Assembly: GCF_007655135.1 (NCBI RefSeq)
Contig: NC_045131.1
Location: forward strand, 12,260,001-12,324,000
From: Punica granatum
Taxonomy: Eukaryota > Streptophyta > Magnoliopsida > Myrtales > Lythraceae
Direction of reading: 5' to 3'
Length of the DNA stretch: 64,000 nt
Positions 38,950 to 51,208 of the stretch are shown one piece after another (positions within the stretch are counted from its first letter, which is position 1; each line of letters begins with the position of its first letter). The position numbers were made by a program, and so were the translations under genes. Under the pieces are notes generated by a model that ran no database searches, was not told the DNA's origin, and saw only the letters and a list, made by a program, of their open reading frames with translations.

Positions 38950-39636
38950 TTAAAAGGTACATGGATACCGAGTATACCTGGAACCGGTTAGAATCTATCC
39001 GTTAGAGTAGAGTTCGGGTAACTCCTATTAAAAATAGGATAGGCTCCGGATAGTAATTTAAGGAATCGGTAAAAATAGATTTCGGTTCTGGTTTCACTAT
39101 ACATGGTACCCACGAAACAGGCATTTGGAACCTATATTTTTTCTGAAAAAATTATTTTATATTTACATAATTCTCTATGTGCGATGTAGTAACTACAAAA
39201 TTCTAAGGAGAGTTTATTTACTTTGTCTACAGCTACATCATCCTTTTTTGGCTAAATAGTTACATAATTTTTTAGTTGCGTATTTGTTTTATTTATTATA
39301 TAATCTTAATGAGAGTTACATAATCCTTTAGTTCTGTGGATAGATGTGATTCGACTAATTTATGTCAACATTTATTTATTTTGCCTGATTGTGAATGTGA
39401 TTTTTTTTTAATTTTAGTAATTTATTTCGTTTATTGTGCTTGAAGAGAAATTTTTTTTTTTACAGATTCCAACAAAATAATCAGAATTGTAGTATAATTT
39501 AGGTTCCGGTAGATTCCGATTCTAGGTTTCAACATGATAGGGTCCGGTTCTAAAATCTTATAACCTATCTCCTACAGGATATGATCCATGTATCGTAAAG
39601 AAAAAGAGTATTCGGACTCACACACCTCTATGAAAA
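38950..39636. mobile_element. hAT-like transposon remnant, copy 2
   Basis: The ends align with copy 1 at 18.7-19.8 kb. Left: TATACCTGGAACCGGTTAGA and TTCGGGTAACTCC. Right: TTTCAACATGATAGGGTCCG, ATCGTAAAGAAAAAGAGTA and CACACACCTCTA. The interior differs and is AT-rich. There is no open frame of note. Confidence 0.6.
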
Positions 39637-41652
39637 TTATAGTTATAATGGTAGGAGACGTCAATTCTTTTCTTCGTTTCTCTCAATGAGCGTGACGTTG
39701 TAGCGGGCGTCGGTAAACACTGTATGTTAAGTTTGCAAGTGGGAATCAACAACAGTACGTAGACAGAGGAAGGAAAGGCTTCCGAATTACTCCTTCTCGT
39801 TGTTCATACATGACGAGAGTGTGCTGTTGCAGAAATATTGTCCACTTTGAGATTGATTTTACGATTTTATATTCTTAAAAGGTACCTCTTTGAAAGAAAG
39901 GGATCACTCGTATTGCTTTGCCAAGATCTTCGTCGCTCTCCGTTGTGGGATTTTGATACTTCATCAATATATTCTATCCATCCGTATTCTACTGGTATAT
40001 TTAATGCATTTGACAGCCACAGCCTTCGGTTGCAGCTGTGATTTTAATCGAACCGTGACCAATGAATCTTTCCCTGAAAGCATCTAAAGATTAGTTGCTA
40101 CCTATGCATGTGCCCTTTCGTTGAGAGGTTGTTCTGTTCAGATGATGTTTGCAGATTATTATAGTAAATTGATCATTATTCACCGGCATTCTGCGCTAAT
40201 GGAGGAGTTTAATTAGTTTGGTGGGCTTAATATTACATGATCTTGTTCCTTCTAAGACACTGATTAATCACCGATTCAACATGTATTATTGAAGTTAAGC
40301 TAATGACTAATGATGCTTTCCTCCTCGTTGAAGCTACTTAAACAAGTTACTGATGTTGATGTCTAAAGACAAAACATTGAATCATCCCAACATCATTAAT
40401 GACTCATGAAATCAATTAATAGACGAATTATTATTGATGATCTGACCCCAATTTTTCAAGTGGTAAATTTTGGTTTGGCTTGCTGTACAAATGACACGAA
40501 ACCTATGTGGATCTCTGTGGCTTTCCAAAACAATTAATGAATTGATTGATTGAGTGGACCTCGGTGAATCTACTGTTGTCTTCTTTTTAATTAATGCCTT
40601 AATTAACTGTTAATTACCAACTAGATAGCTGGGGGAGGAATTGATCAGTATATACATGGGAAATTGACTCTACTACCTCTTTAATGGCCGGTTCCTGGTC
40701 TACTGTAACCATTTCTATACTGCGAGTTCTGTTCCGCCATAAAAAGTTAATCCTATGGTTATAATGTAATTAACACAACTATAAACTTCACTCGAATCCT
40801 CTGATCCTGAATTACACAGAGCTCTAGCATGACAATGGTACTAAATTTGCCATTTTAATTGCACTCGTATCTGTTCTAACCACTGATCAAGACTCAAGTG
40901 CGCGATGTCCCTCATTTCTTCCTATAGCTCCCTTGTTTTCGCCTATTGGCGCCTTTTCGAAGATGGGACAGCCAACCTAGAGTATGCATGACTTATTGGC
41001 TCAAGTCGCGTTCTAGAGTGATGATGACCTATCGCACGAACGAGAGCATTTTTTCCTTCTGGTACAAAAACCTTTCTAGAGTAACTCACACAATTATATA
41101 AATAAGCCCCTAAACCTATCGCTAGTTGTACTGTTTCTATTGAGAAAGGCAAAGAATGGATGATTAGGTGAAGTTGGGATGGCAGCAGAGGAGAGTTTAA
41201 CGTACTTAGTAAAATCGGTTTGGAGATCTAGATCGTTGACTGATAACACTGAGAAAGTTAGCTGGTCTTTGAGTTATTCATGCGCCATAGGATCGAGCAA
41301 GGTCAGTATACGTCCCGATCGATATGCAGGTTGCCCCGGGTCAAGAAAGGTGGAAAATGGTGTAAAGGATGGACAGATTGACATGAAATCACCAATTAAT
41401 AAGTTGGAGTCCCAAACCAAAGAAACTGACCTACCTCTTATTAAAGATATGAATCCTTCTTCTACTAAATTCCATATAAATGGGTGAAGTCATTATTAGG
41501 AAGAACACATCAGCATCACTCAACTTCCCATGTAAATTATTATTATAAATGAACACCAACCCCTATAGGTAGTGTGAGCAACAATTCACCATCCAATAAA
41601 ACAGTAAAACCCTCTTGTATTTTGTTCCCTGATAGAGAGTATATATCAAGCC
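39637..41652. other. intergenic, no recognised gene
   Basis: Short open frames such as 39838-40041 and 41179-41487 (+) lack recognisable motifs and neighbouring splice structure. The last 100 bases hold the promoter of the acidic-protein gene (TATATAT at 41639-41645). Confidence 0.4.
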
Positions 41653-42084
41653 ATGGAGTTGGAACGAAACGGGGTCGATCTGTCTGAATTCTTTCACATG
41701 GAGTACAGTGCAGACTCGGAGACGGACTCCGCCACCGACGACCTCTCCAAGTTACCGGAGCCCTACTATGGGCTTGGCGATGATGATGCTGAGTCTTGCA
41801 TCTGCAGTCCGCCGAGCGATCACTGCCTAGATTGGGAAGGTGAGGAACAAGAGGGACCCGGTGATTGCACGGGAGATGATGCTTGTAGCATGATATCAAA
41901 TGGGATCGGGTGCAAGGGCTGCCGACCAGAAGTGGCGATTCTAGGGTTTATGTCTGAGGATGAAGATGGTGGGACAGATGGGGAGGAGGGAATGATGTGG
42001 GACTTGAGAAGAGAGGAGGTGGATGCTATGGAGGATAGGCTCTTCTGGGAGACTTGCATGGCTGTTGGTTACCCCATGAATTAG
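41653..42084 (+). CDS. small acidic plant protein, function unknown
   Basis: A single exon of 143 residues begins MELERNGVDLSEFFHMEYSA. The protein is strongly acidic (runs such as SEDEDGGTDGEEG) and Cys-containing, with a C-terminal block EDRLFWETCMAVGYPMN. The order (N-terminal hydrophobic-acidic motif, acidic middle, C-terminal RLFWE block) matches small uncharacterised plant proteins I recall. No catalytic motif, signal peptide or membrane segment is seen. A TATA-like sequence ends just 8 bases before the ATG, so the leader is very short or transcription starts elsewhere. The upstream sequence also fits a longer leader. Confidence 0.75.
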   Translation: MELERNGVDLSEFFHMEYSADSETDSATDDLSKLPEPYYGLGDDDAESCICSPPSDHCLDWEGEEQEGPGDCTGDDACSMISNGIGCKGCRPEVAILGFMSEDEDGGTDGEEGMMWDLRREEVDAMEDRLFWETCMAVGYPMN

Positions 42085-43570
42085 ATTAATTGATCAATTA
42101 GAACACCATCTTCATCTTCTTCTTCTATTCTTATGTTTTCATAGTTTTGATTTATTATCCATAGTCCTAAATGTATGTGTATCTACATGGTAGGAGATCG
42201 ATCAATAGATAATTGAAGGGTCGAATGATGACTTGGTATATTTTGTATGGTAAGAATCTCCTTCAAAGTACAGATGTTAGAGGTATGTTATGCTATATAC
42301 GTTACAAGTTTCTTTCAGTAATACGAATAGATTATTGGTTGTACAGATCTTTGATTTTCGTTAGTTTAATGTCGTTGTTTCGTTATCATGGTGTCACATG
42401 TCTCGACTGTAACTTAATGTTTCGGCATTAAGTTTAACTGTTCATGTAATATGACTGAACATAGTCGACAGTGAGCAATATAAGAGAAGGCCCATAATTA
42501 ATTTTCCTTTGATCTGATCGTGTGGAGCCTACTTGGGCAGGACCTTACCATCCTGCCCGAGCTTGGCCCATCTTATGATTTATCCATACTTTATATAAGA
42601 GCATAGAGATTGCCCGACTATACGCGAGATGACATATCCCGACTCGCCCGAAGAGTTGGAAAGAAGTTGGGATTGACTTGCATGACTCGAGCATGATATA
42701 TGCATCGGTGCCAGCGCATGAATCGGCCCAAAATGGACTGAACTACATACTATTCTATAAGTAAGATTTAGTAATAGCAGGGAAATACTGATTTATACAG
42801 AATTCGGGGAGGAGTACATGAACTGCCATACCCGTCGAGTACCCGAATGGCCATATCAGCACGAGTAATTAATTAAGTCCATAATAGCAAGTTCGTGATC
42901 AGAAACAAACTGTTCAGTTCTTTTCTTTCACTCCAAATTAATTAGAACTCTCTCCGAGTTACGCATCTTGGAACATTCACCATTAATCAATGTGGGAGTT
43001 CTTTGTTGTTTCCAGGCAATCGGGGAGCTGCTTGGAGCCGGAGAAGTCACCAGAGATACATGCTTAGATCTTACATGATATTATTACAAGATCGCATGTG
43101 TCCAACGGATGGGCTACTGCAGAGGTGAATTATATTGCCGATCAATATGCTAAAAGATCGATCATATGTATTGCTGATCAATTCGGCTCGTCTTCACCTC
43201 TCCATGAGAGTGTGGCGGTCACTATGATTATCGAGATTCTATGTGCATTTTGATCTCGTTCAGGAAACTGGCACCGCGCTAATGAAGATTGAATTGTAAA
43301 TTGACATATTTCCTCTACTTCAAGTAAACACTTAAGGAAATAAGTAAAACAATTCACCCCAAAAAAATAAGTAAATACGGGAAAGTGGGCTTAGAGTAGT
43401 GACACAAATTACGATTGCTAACGCATAACAAAGAGGTCATAGCTAGATTCTGGTGCCCATTTATCTCTCTTTTCTCATTCTTGTGCTATATTTATGGACC
43501 ACTTTTATAAATTAAAACGGAAAAAGAAAACATCAGACAACCCTGCTGAATTGAAGAATTGGTCGGGATC
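42085..43570. other. intergenic, no gene seen
   Basis: A short GC-richer patch at 42520-42730 includes the inverted pair GGGCAGGA and TCCTGCCC (42534-42560) and looks like worn transposon DNA. No open frame of note occurs. Confidence 0.35.
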
Positions 43571-43614
43571 CGTTAGGTTTCCGGATACCATGGCACACGC
43601 AAAAAAAAAAAAAA
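43571..43614 (+). mobile_element. SINE family 1, 3' end fragment
   Basis: CGTTAGGTTTCCGGATACCA, TGGCACACGC and a run of 14 A form the 3' end of the family. The head is missing. Confidence 0.5.
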
Positions 43615-43744
43615 CATATATGTCTATAGGGGGATGCCACTTTTAGTCCCTATATTTTGGCACGTGTTCGAATACTATCCCTCCACAGATTTTCATTTTA
43701 TTTTTGACCTTATACTCTATATTTAAGTCTCCGATTGATCTCTA

Positions 43745-45710
43745 ATTTTTTTGGATAAGTAATTTATTGCTAATTAGTTCAAATATTATTTTTCTAATTA
43801 CCATGATTCACCAACTCAAATAGCTAGAAATCTCATAAACTAAATCCGCCCAAATCAAGTCGAACCTGTTAGATTTAAAACTAGAGAAACGATCAAATAA
43901 TTTCTGATCTCTATCTCCCTCAATTTCATTTCTAGATTTTTTCCCCATTTGTTTTAAGGAAAATCCAAGCATTTCCCCAGTAAAATTAATAAATAAAATC
44001 TCAGGAAAAAAAAAAGAATTTCTATTATGATGTGTAAGTTTGAAGATATGGTGCACGGTTACGACCAGCGCATTCCTCCTACTTCAAAGCAATAATGTAA
44101 TTGAAAAAATGCTATCTTCACAATTACTAAAAATATGAAAATCCAGCAGAGTGCGCAGTTCATGCATCCACACTAGCTAACTTTTATTAGCACATGTGGC
44201 CAAGATCATGGACATACATATATAGCTGATTTGGGAATTATGAGGGAGAAGCCTTTCATGATCTTACGCTCGCATTTATTTTTAAATAATTAAGGCTATA
44301 TTTGGCAATGCAATCCAGTTTGTGATAAATTAGGATCCAGAGATTCTTTTTTTGCGTTTGATGGTAGTAGAATAAGAATAAGGTTAGATACGATAATATA
44401 GCAACTAATCCCGAATTAGCTAGGAGATAGATTTAAGATGGATTACGATAATATTTTTTCATGTAATAATAAAAATTGCTCACTACAAACAAAGCTGTCT
44501 CATGTTGAGACGGAAACTTGAGACCGGAAAACTTCCATCATCAACTTGGGACGGAATTTTCTTGGGAACGGACGGAATTTTCATCTCATCCACCTCTAAA
44601 ATATAATAAAAGAAATATAGGTGGAAGGAAATGAGAAGGAATTTTCCCTCTCTCCAAACAAGAGATGGAAAATTCCACCCCCAAATTCCTTCTCTTACAT
44701 TTAGATGGAATTCGGGATGGAAAGTTCCGTTCCTCACTGCTCAAGAGATGGAATTTTCCCCCCCAATTTCCGAGTCTTTTTCTGAGATGGAAAATGAGGT
44801 CGAATAAGAAAGGGGGAATTAAAAATTTAATAATTTGTATATCTGAAGACGTGCTTATTAATGCTATTAAATATTTCAAGGAAAATCGTGTAATTATTCT
44901 TAATAAAATATATTTAAGAATGAGTTTTGGGTAATAATACTTTGTCGGTGGCTGTCTGTAAGGTTTTCGACAAAACCCAATTTCTAGGAGAGGCATACAT
45001 CTTAAGCTTGGAATTAAAAGGAAACATTAATAAAAAATGATGTAACGTACTGAATCAAGCTTTTGTCTGAAAAATAGCTCCTAAGTTTGATACTCATTGG
45101 ACACTATCATGCCTCTTTATTTTTTATTTTTCAGTTACAATAGAGACTCATAGGTCTAATGCAAAGAAACTATGCCCCTTATTAGTTATTATTACTTCTA
45201 TTTCATTGTACTAAACCCATAGTCTCCCCTATAAAAGAAACATTAATTAGTTTTAAATTTCTTATATTAACATCCAGATTCTGAAATTTTTTAATAACCT
45301 TTCGCAGTTCTATTTGTACGCAGACAGCAAATTAACATAGTCATAACATGGAATAAGAAATCAATAATATGGATCTATGATTTGGGTGCAAACCAGTAAA
45401 AGCTCATGTTTCTAAATGCGTGCATGCATGAAACCCTAGTTTAAAAAATTCTCCCTTATAAAATAATTAAGGTCAAATGAAGATTGGAGAATCACCAGTT
45501 CAATAATTTCAAATGATTAGAATAATTAATACAACAGCTAAGTTCCATGATGCTAGTTGATTTTGCCGGGTCAACCCTCACATAAAAAGGCCCTTCAGGG
45601 GCTCGTGCCCTATATAACCGCAAATCCATCTTTTCTAAAAATGGTATCATGTTGTCATATATAATATCATTTTTCATTTTATTTCATGGAATATGTTTTG
45701 AGTATATTAA
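43745..45710 (+). repeat. orphan peroxidase 5' flank (block A)
   Basis: This stretch is homologous to the upstream DNA of peroxidase 1 in two parts. Positions 43745-44330 match 47720-48260 (for example GATGTGTAAG/GATGTGTAAT, TACGACCAGC, AGCAATAATGTAATTG). Positions 44900-45710 match 50960-51760 (GTGCATGCATGAAAC; TTGATTTTGCCGGGTCAACC versus TTGATTTTGCCGGTCAGTAC; AAAGGCCCTTCAGGGGCT; CAAATCCATCTTTTCT). The match runs to where the start codon would be, but no peroxidase coding sequence follows. The TATA element of the partner (ATATAAAAG) reads ACATAAAAAG here, although a TATATAA lies 30 bases further on. Confidence 0.8.
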
Positions 45711-46454
45711 ATGGGTTGATTCTTGAATGTAAAGTTTATAGTTTTGCTCTTAAAAAGATAGGTACAAGTAAGGTTTGAAAATAATATCAAGTAAGGGAAG
45801 GCATGATAGACTTTAAGAAAATGAAAATGTTTGCATTTTATAAATTTATGAAAATAAATTAAAATGTTGGATCTTCCCATATGGATAAAGAGAGGAAAAA
45901 ATATTACATGTAATTCAAAAAATACGAAACATTACTCTTCTTGGACGAAACGTTATTTTTCAAGTATGAAAATATTTCGTATGGGGGCAACGACTGAGTA
46001 TTCAGTCTCTTGACCCAAGAATTTGACGGATATATATATAACTCTTCATAAAAAGGTAAAATAGATAGAGAGAATATAGCAAAATGTATGGTGTCAAATC
46101 TTATAATGATCGAAAAAAATGAGAAAAACTCGTACACCATATGACATAAAACATGACATTAAATTTTCTAAGGAATAACTTATCAATCATAATGATGGGT
46201 CATTTGACCCGGTGAACCAATTAGGTTATATCACTACCTTATCGGGCCGTGATTAATAATATTGATCAACAAAGGAAAATAAAAAGAAAAAAGAGAGAGG
46301 GAAATGGTTTCACACTCGCAAAATAAAATTTGAAAAAGAATATTACATATATTACAATTTGTATATCTAGTACATCTAGTACGGAATTTTTTCTAATTTT
46401 TTTTAAATAAAAGTTGCGGTAAAAGTATTTTTTGGAAATAGTCCCAATTATAAG
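45711..46454. other. non-coding stretch after the orphan promoter
   Basis: AT-rich with no peroxidase exon trace on either strand. GGGTCATTTGACCCGGTGAA (46197) resembles the start of the 95-bp repeat unit and may be an outlying copy. Confidence 0.4.
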
Positions 46455-47050
46455 GATCGAATCATTTGACATAACACGTTGATCGCATTATGCAGTATCT
46501 TATTCGGGTCATATTTAAAAACAGTTAAAATGCGTAACTTTTTGATCTAATGATCGGATCATTTGGTGTAATGCGTTGACCGAATTGAATGGAACCTTAT
46601 TGTGGTCAAATCTAAAATGCTAAAAGGGAATAACGCGTCGACTTTACGATCGGATCTTTTGGTTAACACGCCATCGTATTAAGTGTTACCTTATTGGATC
46701 GGATTTGAAAATACTAAAAAAAGGGGAGGAAATTTTACAAAATGAAAAATAAAAAAAATAAAAAGGTTTATGATTGGATCATTTGGCATAATATGTTGAC
46801 GGGATTACGTAGTATCTTATTCGGTTTAGATTTGAAAACACTAAAAAGACGTAACATTTCGATCTGATCATGCCATTTGGTGTAACCCATCGATCAAATT
46901 ACGCGAAACTTTATTGGTGTCAAATATGAAATCAATAAAAAGGCTCAATGCGTTGACCTTATGATAGGATCTTTTGGCATAACGTATCGATCAAATTACT
47001 TGATGTATTTTTTGGATGGAATTTGAAAATGCAAAAAAATGCAGCAAAAT
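46455..47050. repeat. degenerate minisatellite of about 95-bp units
   Basis: Six units start at about 46455, 46552, 46648, 46772, 46864 and 46963. Each opens with GATCGGATCATTTGGCATAA or a variant, then CG(T/A)TGATCGAATTA, a (A/C)CTTATT block, ATTTGAAAA and CTAAAAAG. Unit 3 is longer because of an A-rich insertion. No reading frame is kept between units. Confidence 0.75.
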
Positions 47051-47110
47051 GTTAAAAAATAAAAAATATGATAAAAAGAAGGGAATGGTAGGGGCGCGAG
47101 TGGAAAAAAC

Positions 47111-47668
47111 TGTTGGATAAATTTTTAAATAAAATGGGCCTAATTCGGACTTAAGCCTATATGCAATCCAAAAGTTTAAGCTAATGGGGTACTGAGCCTT
47201 TTCAACCGGTGTGGGACATTTTTGTCCTCTCACACTCCCCAATTTTTTCCAACATCCCGCCCTCACGTGGTATCTTGTCGTCTTACACATTCCACATGAC
47301 CTTAATCAATCGACGGGATCACACGACTTAATCACACCTGCCCTCACTTCGATGTCTCGACATCGGACACAACAGGTGCCTACTCGAGGCGCACGTTACG
47401 CTTACACTCGAGCCTACGGGTCACACGGACTTGCGCATACATGCGCGTTATGCACACCTCAGGGCACGAAACCGCCCTACACACCCAAGATTATAACCAT
47501 GGGCTCTGATACCAATTGGATAAATTTTTTAATAAAATGGGCCTAATTCGAACTTCAGTCCATATGCAATTCAAAAACTTAAGTTAATGAGTTACTGGAT
47601 TTTTGTCTTTTTATAAACTTTTTCTCATATTTTCCTTTCAACCGGTATGGGACATTAAAACCCACCCA
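47111..47668 (-). mobile_element. TRIM-like miniature LTR element
   Basis: Two direct repeats flank a 280-bp interior. The left one is 47111-47232; on the minus strand it begins TGAGAGG and ends ATCCAACA. The right one is about 47516-47668 and shares TTGGATAAATTTTTAATAAA (one indel), ATGGGCCTAATTCG and AACCGGT(G/A)TGGGACAT. On the minus strand TTGGTATCAGAGCCC (47501-47515) directly follows the right repeat; this is the plant primer-binding site complementary to initiator tRNA-Met. A purine-rich stretch lies next to the left repeat (GGGGAGTGTG, minus). Short size, no gag or pol, and LTR, PBS and polypurine order fit a TRIM. Target duplication is not clear. Confidence 0.8.
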
Positions 47669-47719
47669 ATTCCCCATAGACAGGCGGACCTGCTTTCATT
47701 GTTTGTATAATAATTTCTC

Positions 47720-48260
47720 AAAAGTTTAATTCAAACAACTCACGGTAGAATTCCGACAAAATAAAGCCACCCAAAGCAAATTGAACCTTATCAAATATAA
47801 GACTAGAGAAACGATTAATGCCATCTTTCTCTCTATCGATTTCTTGGGCAATTCCAATCATTTTTTTTTGGGTGAATAAATCCAAGCATTTTCCCAGGAA
47901 AAATTATAAATAAAATCTTCCTGAAGATTTTAATGCATTAAAAGATAAAATTTCTTATGATGTGTAATTAAGTTTAAAGTTATGGCGCACCCAAGTTAAT
48001 TATCGGATTACGACCAGCATGTTCCTTCTACTTCACAGCAATAATATAATTGAAAGATAGTAATCTTCTCAATTATTTGATATAGAAAAAAACCAACTCT
48101 CTGCGCAGTCTATGCAACAACTAGCTTTTATCATAGCACATGTTTCCAAGATCACGGACATGTATAGCTGACATGGGAGTACGGGGGACCCTTTTATGAT
48201 CTTACGCTTGAAGTGATATTTAAATAATTAAAGTTGTGTTTGGTAGTCTGATTGTGGATT
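47720..48260 (+). repeat. distal peroxidase 5' flank (block B, part 1)
   Basis: Homologous to block A (43745-44330) and block C (53740-54240), for example TAAAATCTTCC, TTACGACCAGCATG, CAGCAATAATATAATTG and CCAAGATCACGGACATG. It is separated from the proximal part (50940-51784) by inserted repeats. Confidence 0.7.
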
Positions 48261-48422
48261 AAGATAAAGATTTATATATTCTGAAATTCTTATTCTGCAT
48301 CTGGTGATGGTAGGATTGGGATAAGGGGAGAGATAAGTTTGGATATGATCATCAAGCAACTAATTCAATCAAGCGATGGGGCCAGTATGGATTACGAAAA
48401 TATTTTTCACATGAACCAACAC

Positions 48423-48600
48423 ACCAACAAGTGTTGGTTTAAGAGTTCAACATTTATTTTTCTTAAACAAAGTATCGGATTCGAATATTGTGAATGAAAA
48501 AATTTCTTAATGGGAGAGTTTTACTGTCAAACGGGTTGACCTGACTCAAATTGAATTATTTGAGACTTATTGGATTTCAGAAATAAGGATACACCTCCAA
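48423..48600 (+). mobile_element. SINE family 1, worn full-length copy
   Basis: ACCAACAAGTGTTGGTTTAA, CGGATTCGAATATTGTGAAT, GAGAGTTTTACTG and TTGGATTTCAGAAATA follow the family order. Confidence 0.6.
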
Positions 48601-48962
48601 TTTTTTTTATGTAATGACAGAAATGCCCCTACTATCATCTTCATTTACAAACACAACCGTGGTGAGAGGTAAAGAAGGAATGCTGCAAGAATTGTCATTA
48701 TATCCAAATAGGGATTCCATCGGAAGTCAACTTCCGAAGGAAAAAATCCGTTGAGAAACCTTTATTGGAGTGTGACGAAACAAGGCTCAACACCGGCCAT
48801 CACCACCTCGAATTTCTCCCCTTTCCTTTCGGGGAATGTAAAATTTTCACTAGGCCTCATTAGGCCTATCAGCGATGACTCGTTAAATCTTAAATTGATA
48901 GGTTGTAAAAATCAATTTCTTATAAATTTGTGATTTATAATTAACTTAATCTTTATTAAAAA

Positions 48963-49035
48963 AAATATAGCGTAATGGTGCACGATCTCGCCTAACAATT
49001 AAGAGGTTAGTGGAATTACCCCAGCCGCTTTCTTA
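48963..49035 (+). mobile_element. SINE family 2, head fragment
   Basis: TATAGCGTAATGGTGCACGA then AGGTTAGTGGAATTACC. The A-box-like part resembles the copy at 21655; the B-box-like part is worn. Confidence 0.4.
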
Positions 49036-49299
49036 ACATTTATGACTTGTTTGGTTTGCAAATGTAATTTTAAAATCATAACTTTAACTTAATTCTACCT
49101 ACAACAAAACAAAATAACTCATACAAAATCAAAGAGTGGGCCCCATTTATATAACTTTTTTTTTTCACAACAAAACAAAATAACTCATACAAAGTCAAAG
49201 GGTGAGCCTCATTTATACCACTTTTTTTAAAATCAAAATTTGATTTTAAAATCATATTTTAAAACCAAACGCAACATTAGTATTTCTCTTTCATTATAT

Positions 49300-49760
49300 A
49301 AGACTTATTGGCCTTGTTACTGAAAAAATTAATCTTTCTCTGTGAATATTTTTTTACTCTTAACACCCACCTTCACGTGATAATATGTGGACCATTACGT
49401 GCTATGTGCCACAAAAAATCCATCCTAAACAACCGACACGAGCCAAATATCCTTTTTTGTTCTCAGGTGATGTGGGACAAACTAAACACGAGGTGAGCAA
49501 ACTCTTTAACTCTCGAGTTTTTCTCCACGAGTTCCGTACTCCGACATGGACTAATATGATATGTACTTTTGGTTGCCTTGATACTAAACTTGGTGTGGAG
49601 CTGACAGAAGCACATGAAAACATAATCCGTTCTGATACCGTATAAAATTTTTAATGGGCCTATAAGCGATAGGCCCATATCTAATCCAAAAGCTCAAGGT
49701 AATAGGTTGCAAAATCTAATCTCTTGTATAAACTCATGGTTTACAACATAATTTTTTCAT
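49300..49760 (-). mobile_element. second, decayed TRIM-like element
   Basis: On the minus strand AATTTTATACGGTATCAGAA (49630-49650) resembles an LTR end followed by a worn initiator-tRNA primer-binding site. The adjoining repeat (ATGGGCCTATAAGCGATAGG, then AATAGGTTGCAAAATC) is echoed at about 48865-48945 (TTAGGCCTATCAGCGATGAC, then GATAGGTTGTAAAAATC). The left LTR is eroded, so the limits are approximate. Confidence 0.45.
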
Positions 49761-50737
49761 GTAGATTTTTCTTTACTCTCACGATAAAATATTAAATAAA
49801 ACAACATGAATTTTGTATATGCAAATTTCACATCAATTGTTAAAGAAATTTTAAACGAACAACGTGTTCTACATTCCAATTAAAAAGTTGCATATCACAG
49901 TGTAAATATTGATTCATCAAATATTTTCTTCCCTTTTGTTTACCCTTTTTTTCCAATTAAATTTTAGTTTTTAAATTTAATTTTAACCGTTTCCCTTGAG
50001 AATTATTATAATATATAAAAACTAAGGCGTAATATCGTGGATGCCCCATGTATTAAAAAATAAGAGCCCTTTACTCCTCATTCATATGACTTTTTCACTT
50101 CTTAGCTCCTCAAATGGCCTTTTCACTTCTATTAAATAAATTTCACCTAATTTTTATTTATAATCGGTTCGATGTGTAGTCATTCAAGTGTCTAAATTAT
50201 TTGTATAATACCAAGAAATCAAGAATTTTCTTGAAAAATGAGAAGTTTTTTTATATACGCATATTTTAAAAAAAAAATACTAATACATGCTACAAAATCC
50301 TTTTAAATAGGTTATTTCATATACATATTAGCTATCTCTTTCGAATCACTCACATTCAATCATCAACATTTCCATCCTTCCATGTGCACTCATATTGGCA
50401 ACTCTTTCTCACTAGTGTGCACATGCATCACTATTAAGCATGATCAAATTTATCTTATTCATCCTTCACAGTTTAATTTTCTTTTTTTAATTTTTTTTTG
50501 ATAATGCATACCCCGCACAATGCGTGGGCACGCACCTATTATATAAAGTTGTAGATCTTTACATGTATCAGCCACCTACATGAATAGTGAACTTTGAGAT
50601 TCCATCCTAACGGGACAACGTCCAAATACAATCTTAAATCTTAACAGTCTAGATGCACATGTATTTGTCAATGTCCCTGGACAAATCGAGCCACTAGCTT
50701 TGTATAATTTGTAGACGTGCGTCATAGTGCCATTAAT
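49761..50737. other. AT-rich, gene-free stretch
   Basis: No coding frame or clean repeat ends. It lies between inserted elements in the split upstream region of peroxidase 1. Confidence 0.4.
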
Positions 50738-50895
50738 ATATTTTTTTTCCGGTTAGAATAGGAGGCTCATGTCCTAATACAAGGAAATTGAAAGGAAATC
50801 TAAATAAATGGGAACAAGTAGTCTCAGTGATGATAATCGAACCTGAAACTTCTAGGTTACGAAGTGAGAGTGTTAGCCACTGCACTATACCCCTT
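50738..50895 (-). mobile_element. SINE family 2, minus orientation
   Basis: On the minus strand GGGGTATAGTGCAGTGGCTA (A-box-like) and TCAGGTTCGATTATC (B-box-like) begin the element, and it ends at the GGAAAAAAAA tail at 50738-50750. Confidence 0.6.
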
Positions 50896-50921
50896 TCTCT
50901 AGTGCCATTAATATTTGAAGG

Positions 50922-50943
50922 AATATATATATATATATATATA
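50922..50943. repeat. (AT)n microsatellite
   Basis: About 22 bases of alternating A and T in the proximal upstream region of peroxidase 1. Confidence 0.85.
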
Positions 50944-51208
50944 CTTGTATATATTTGATGGAATTTTTTATATTGTCATTAGAGTATATATGAGAATAAG
51001 TTACTGGGGAATAATGCATTGTCGGTGATTGTCTAAGGTTTTGCGATAATTCTATGAGATAAGAGGCTTTACATCTGATATTCATGGAATTAAAAGAAAA
51101 TAATTCTTAAGTTCTAATTATTATCCAAATTCTTCTCTATAGCTTTGAATAATCCTGCCTGCTTATGTGTGTACTTGAATATAGATAGCAAAACCATGGC
51201 TACAGACA

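Noticed and set aside
41179..41487. 102-residue frame before the acidic-protein gene
   Set aside because: No motif, no TATA or leader context, and no similarity to any family I know.
45492..45677. Minus-strand frame within the orphan promoter
   Set aside because: It lies in sequence homologous to non-coding peroxidase promoters and is not kept in the paralogous blocks.
47211..47546. 111-residue open frame
   Set aside because: It lies inside the TRIM-like element and crosses its primer-binding site and LTR. No gag or pol similarity is visible.
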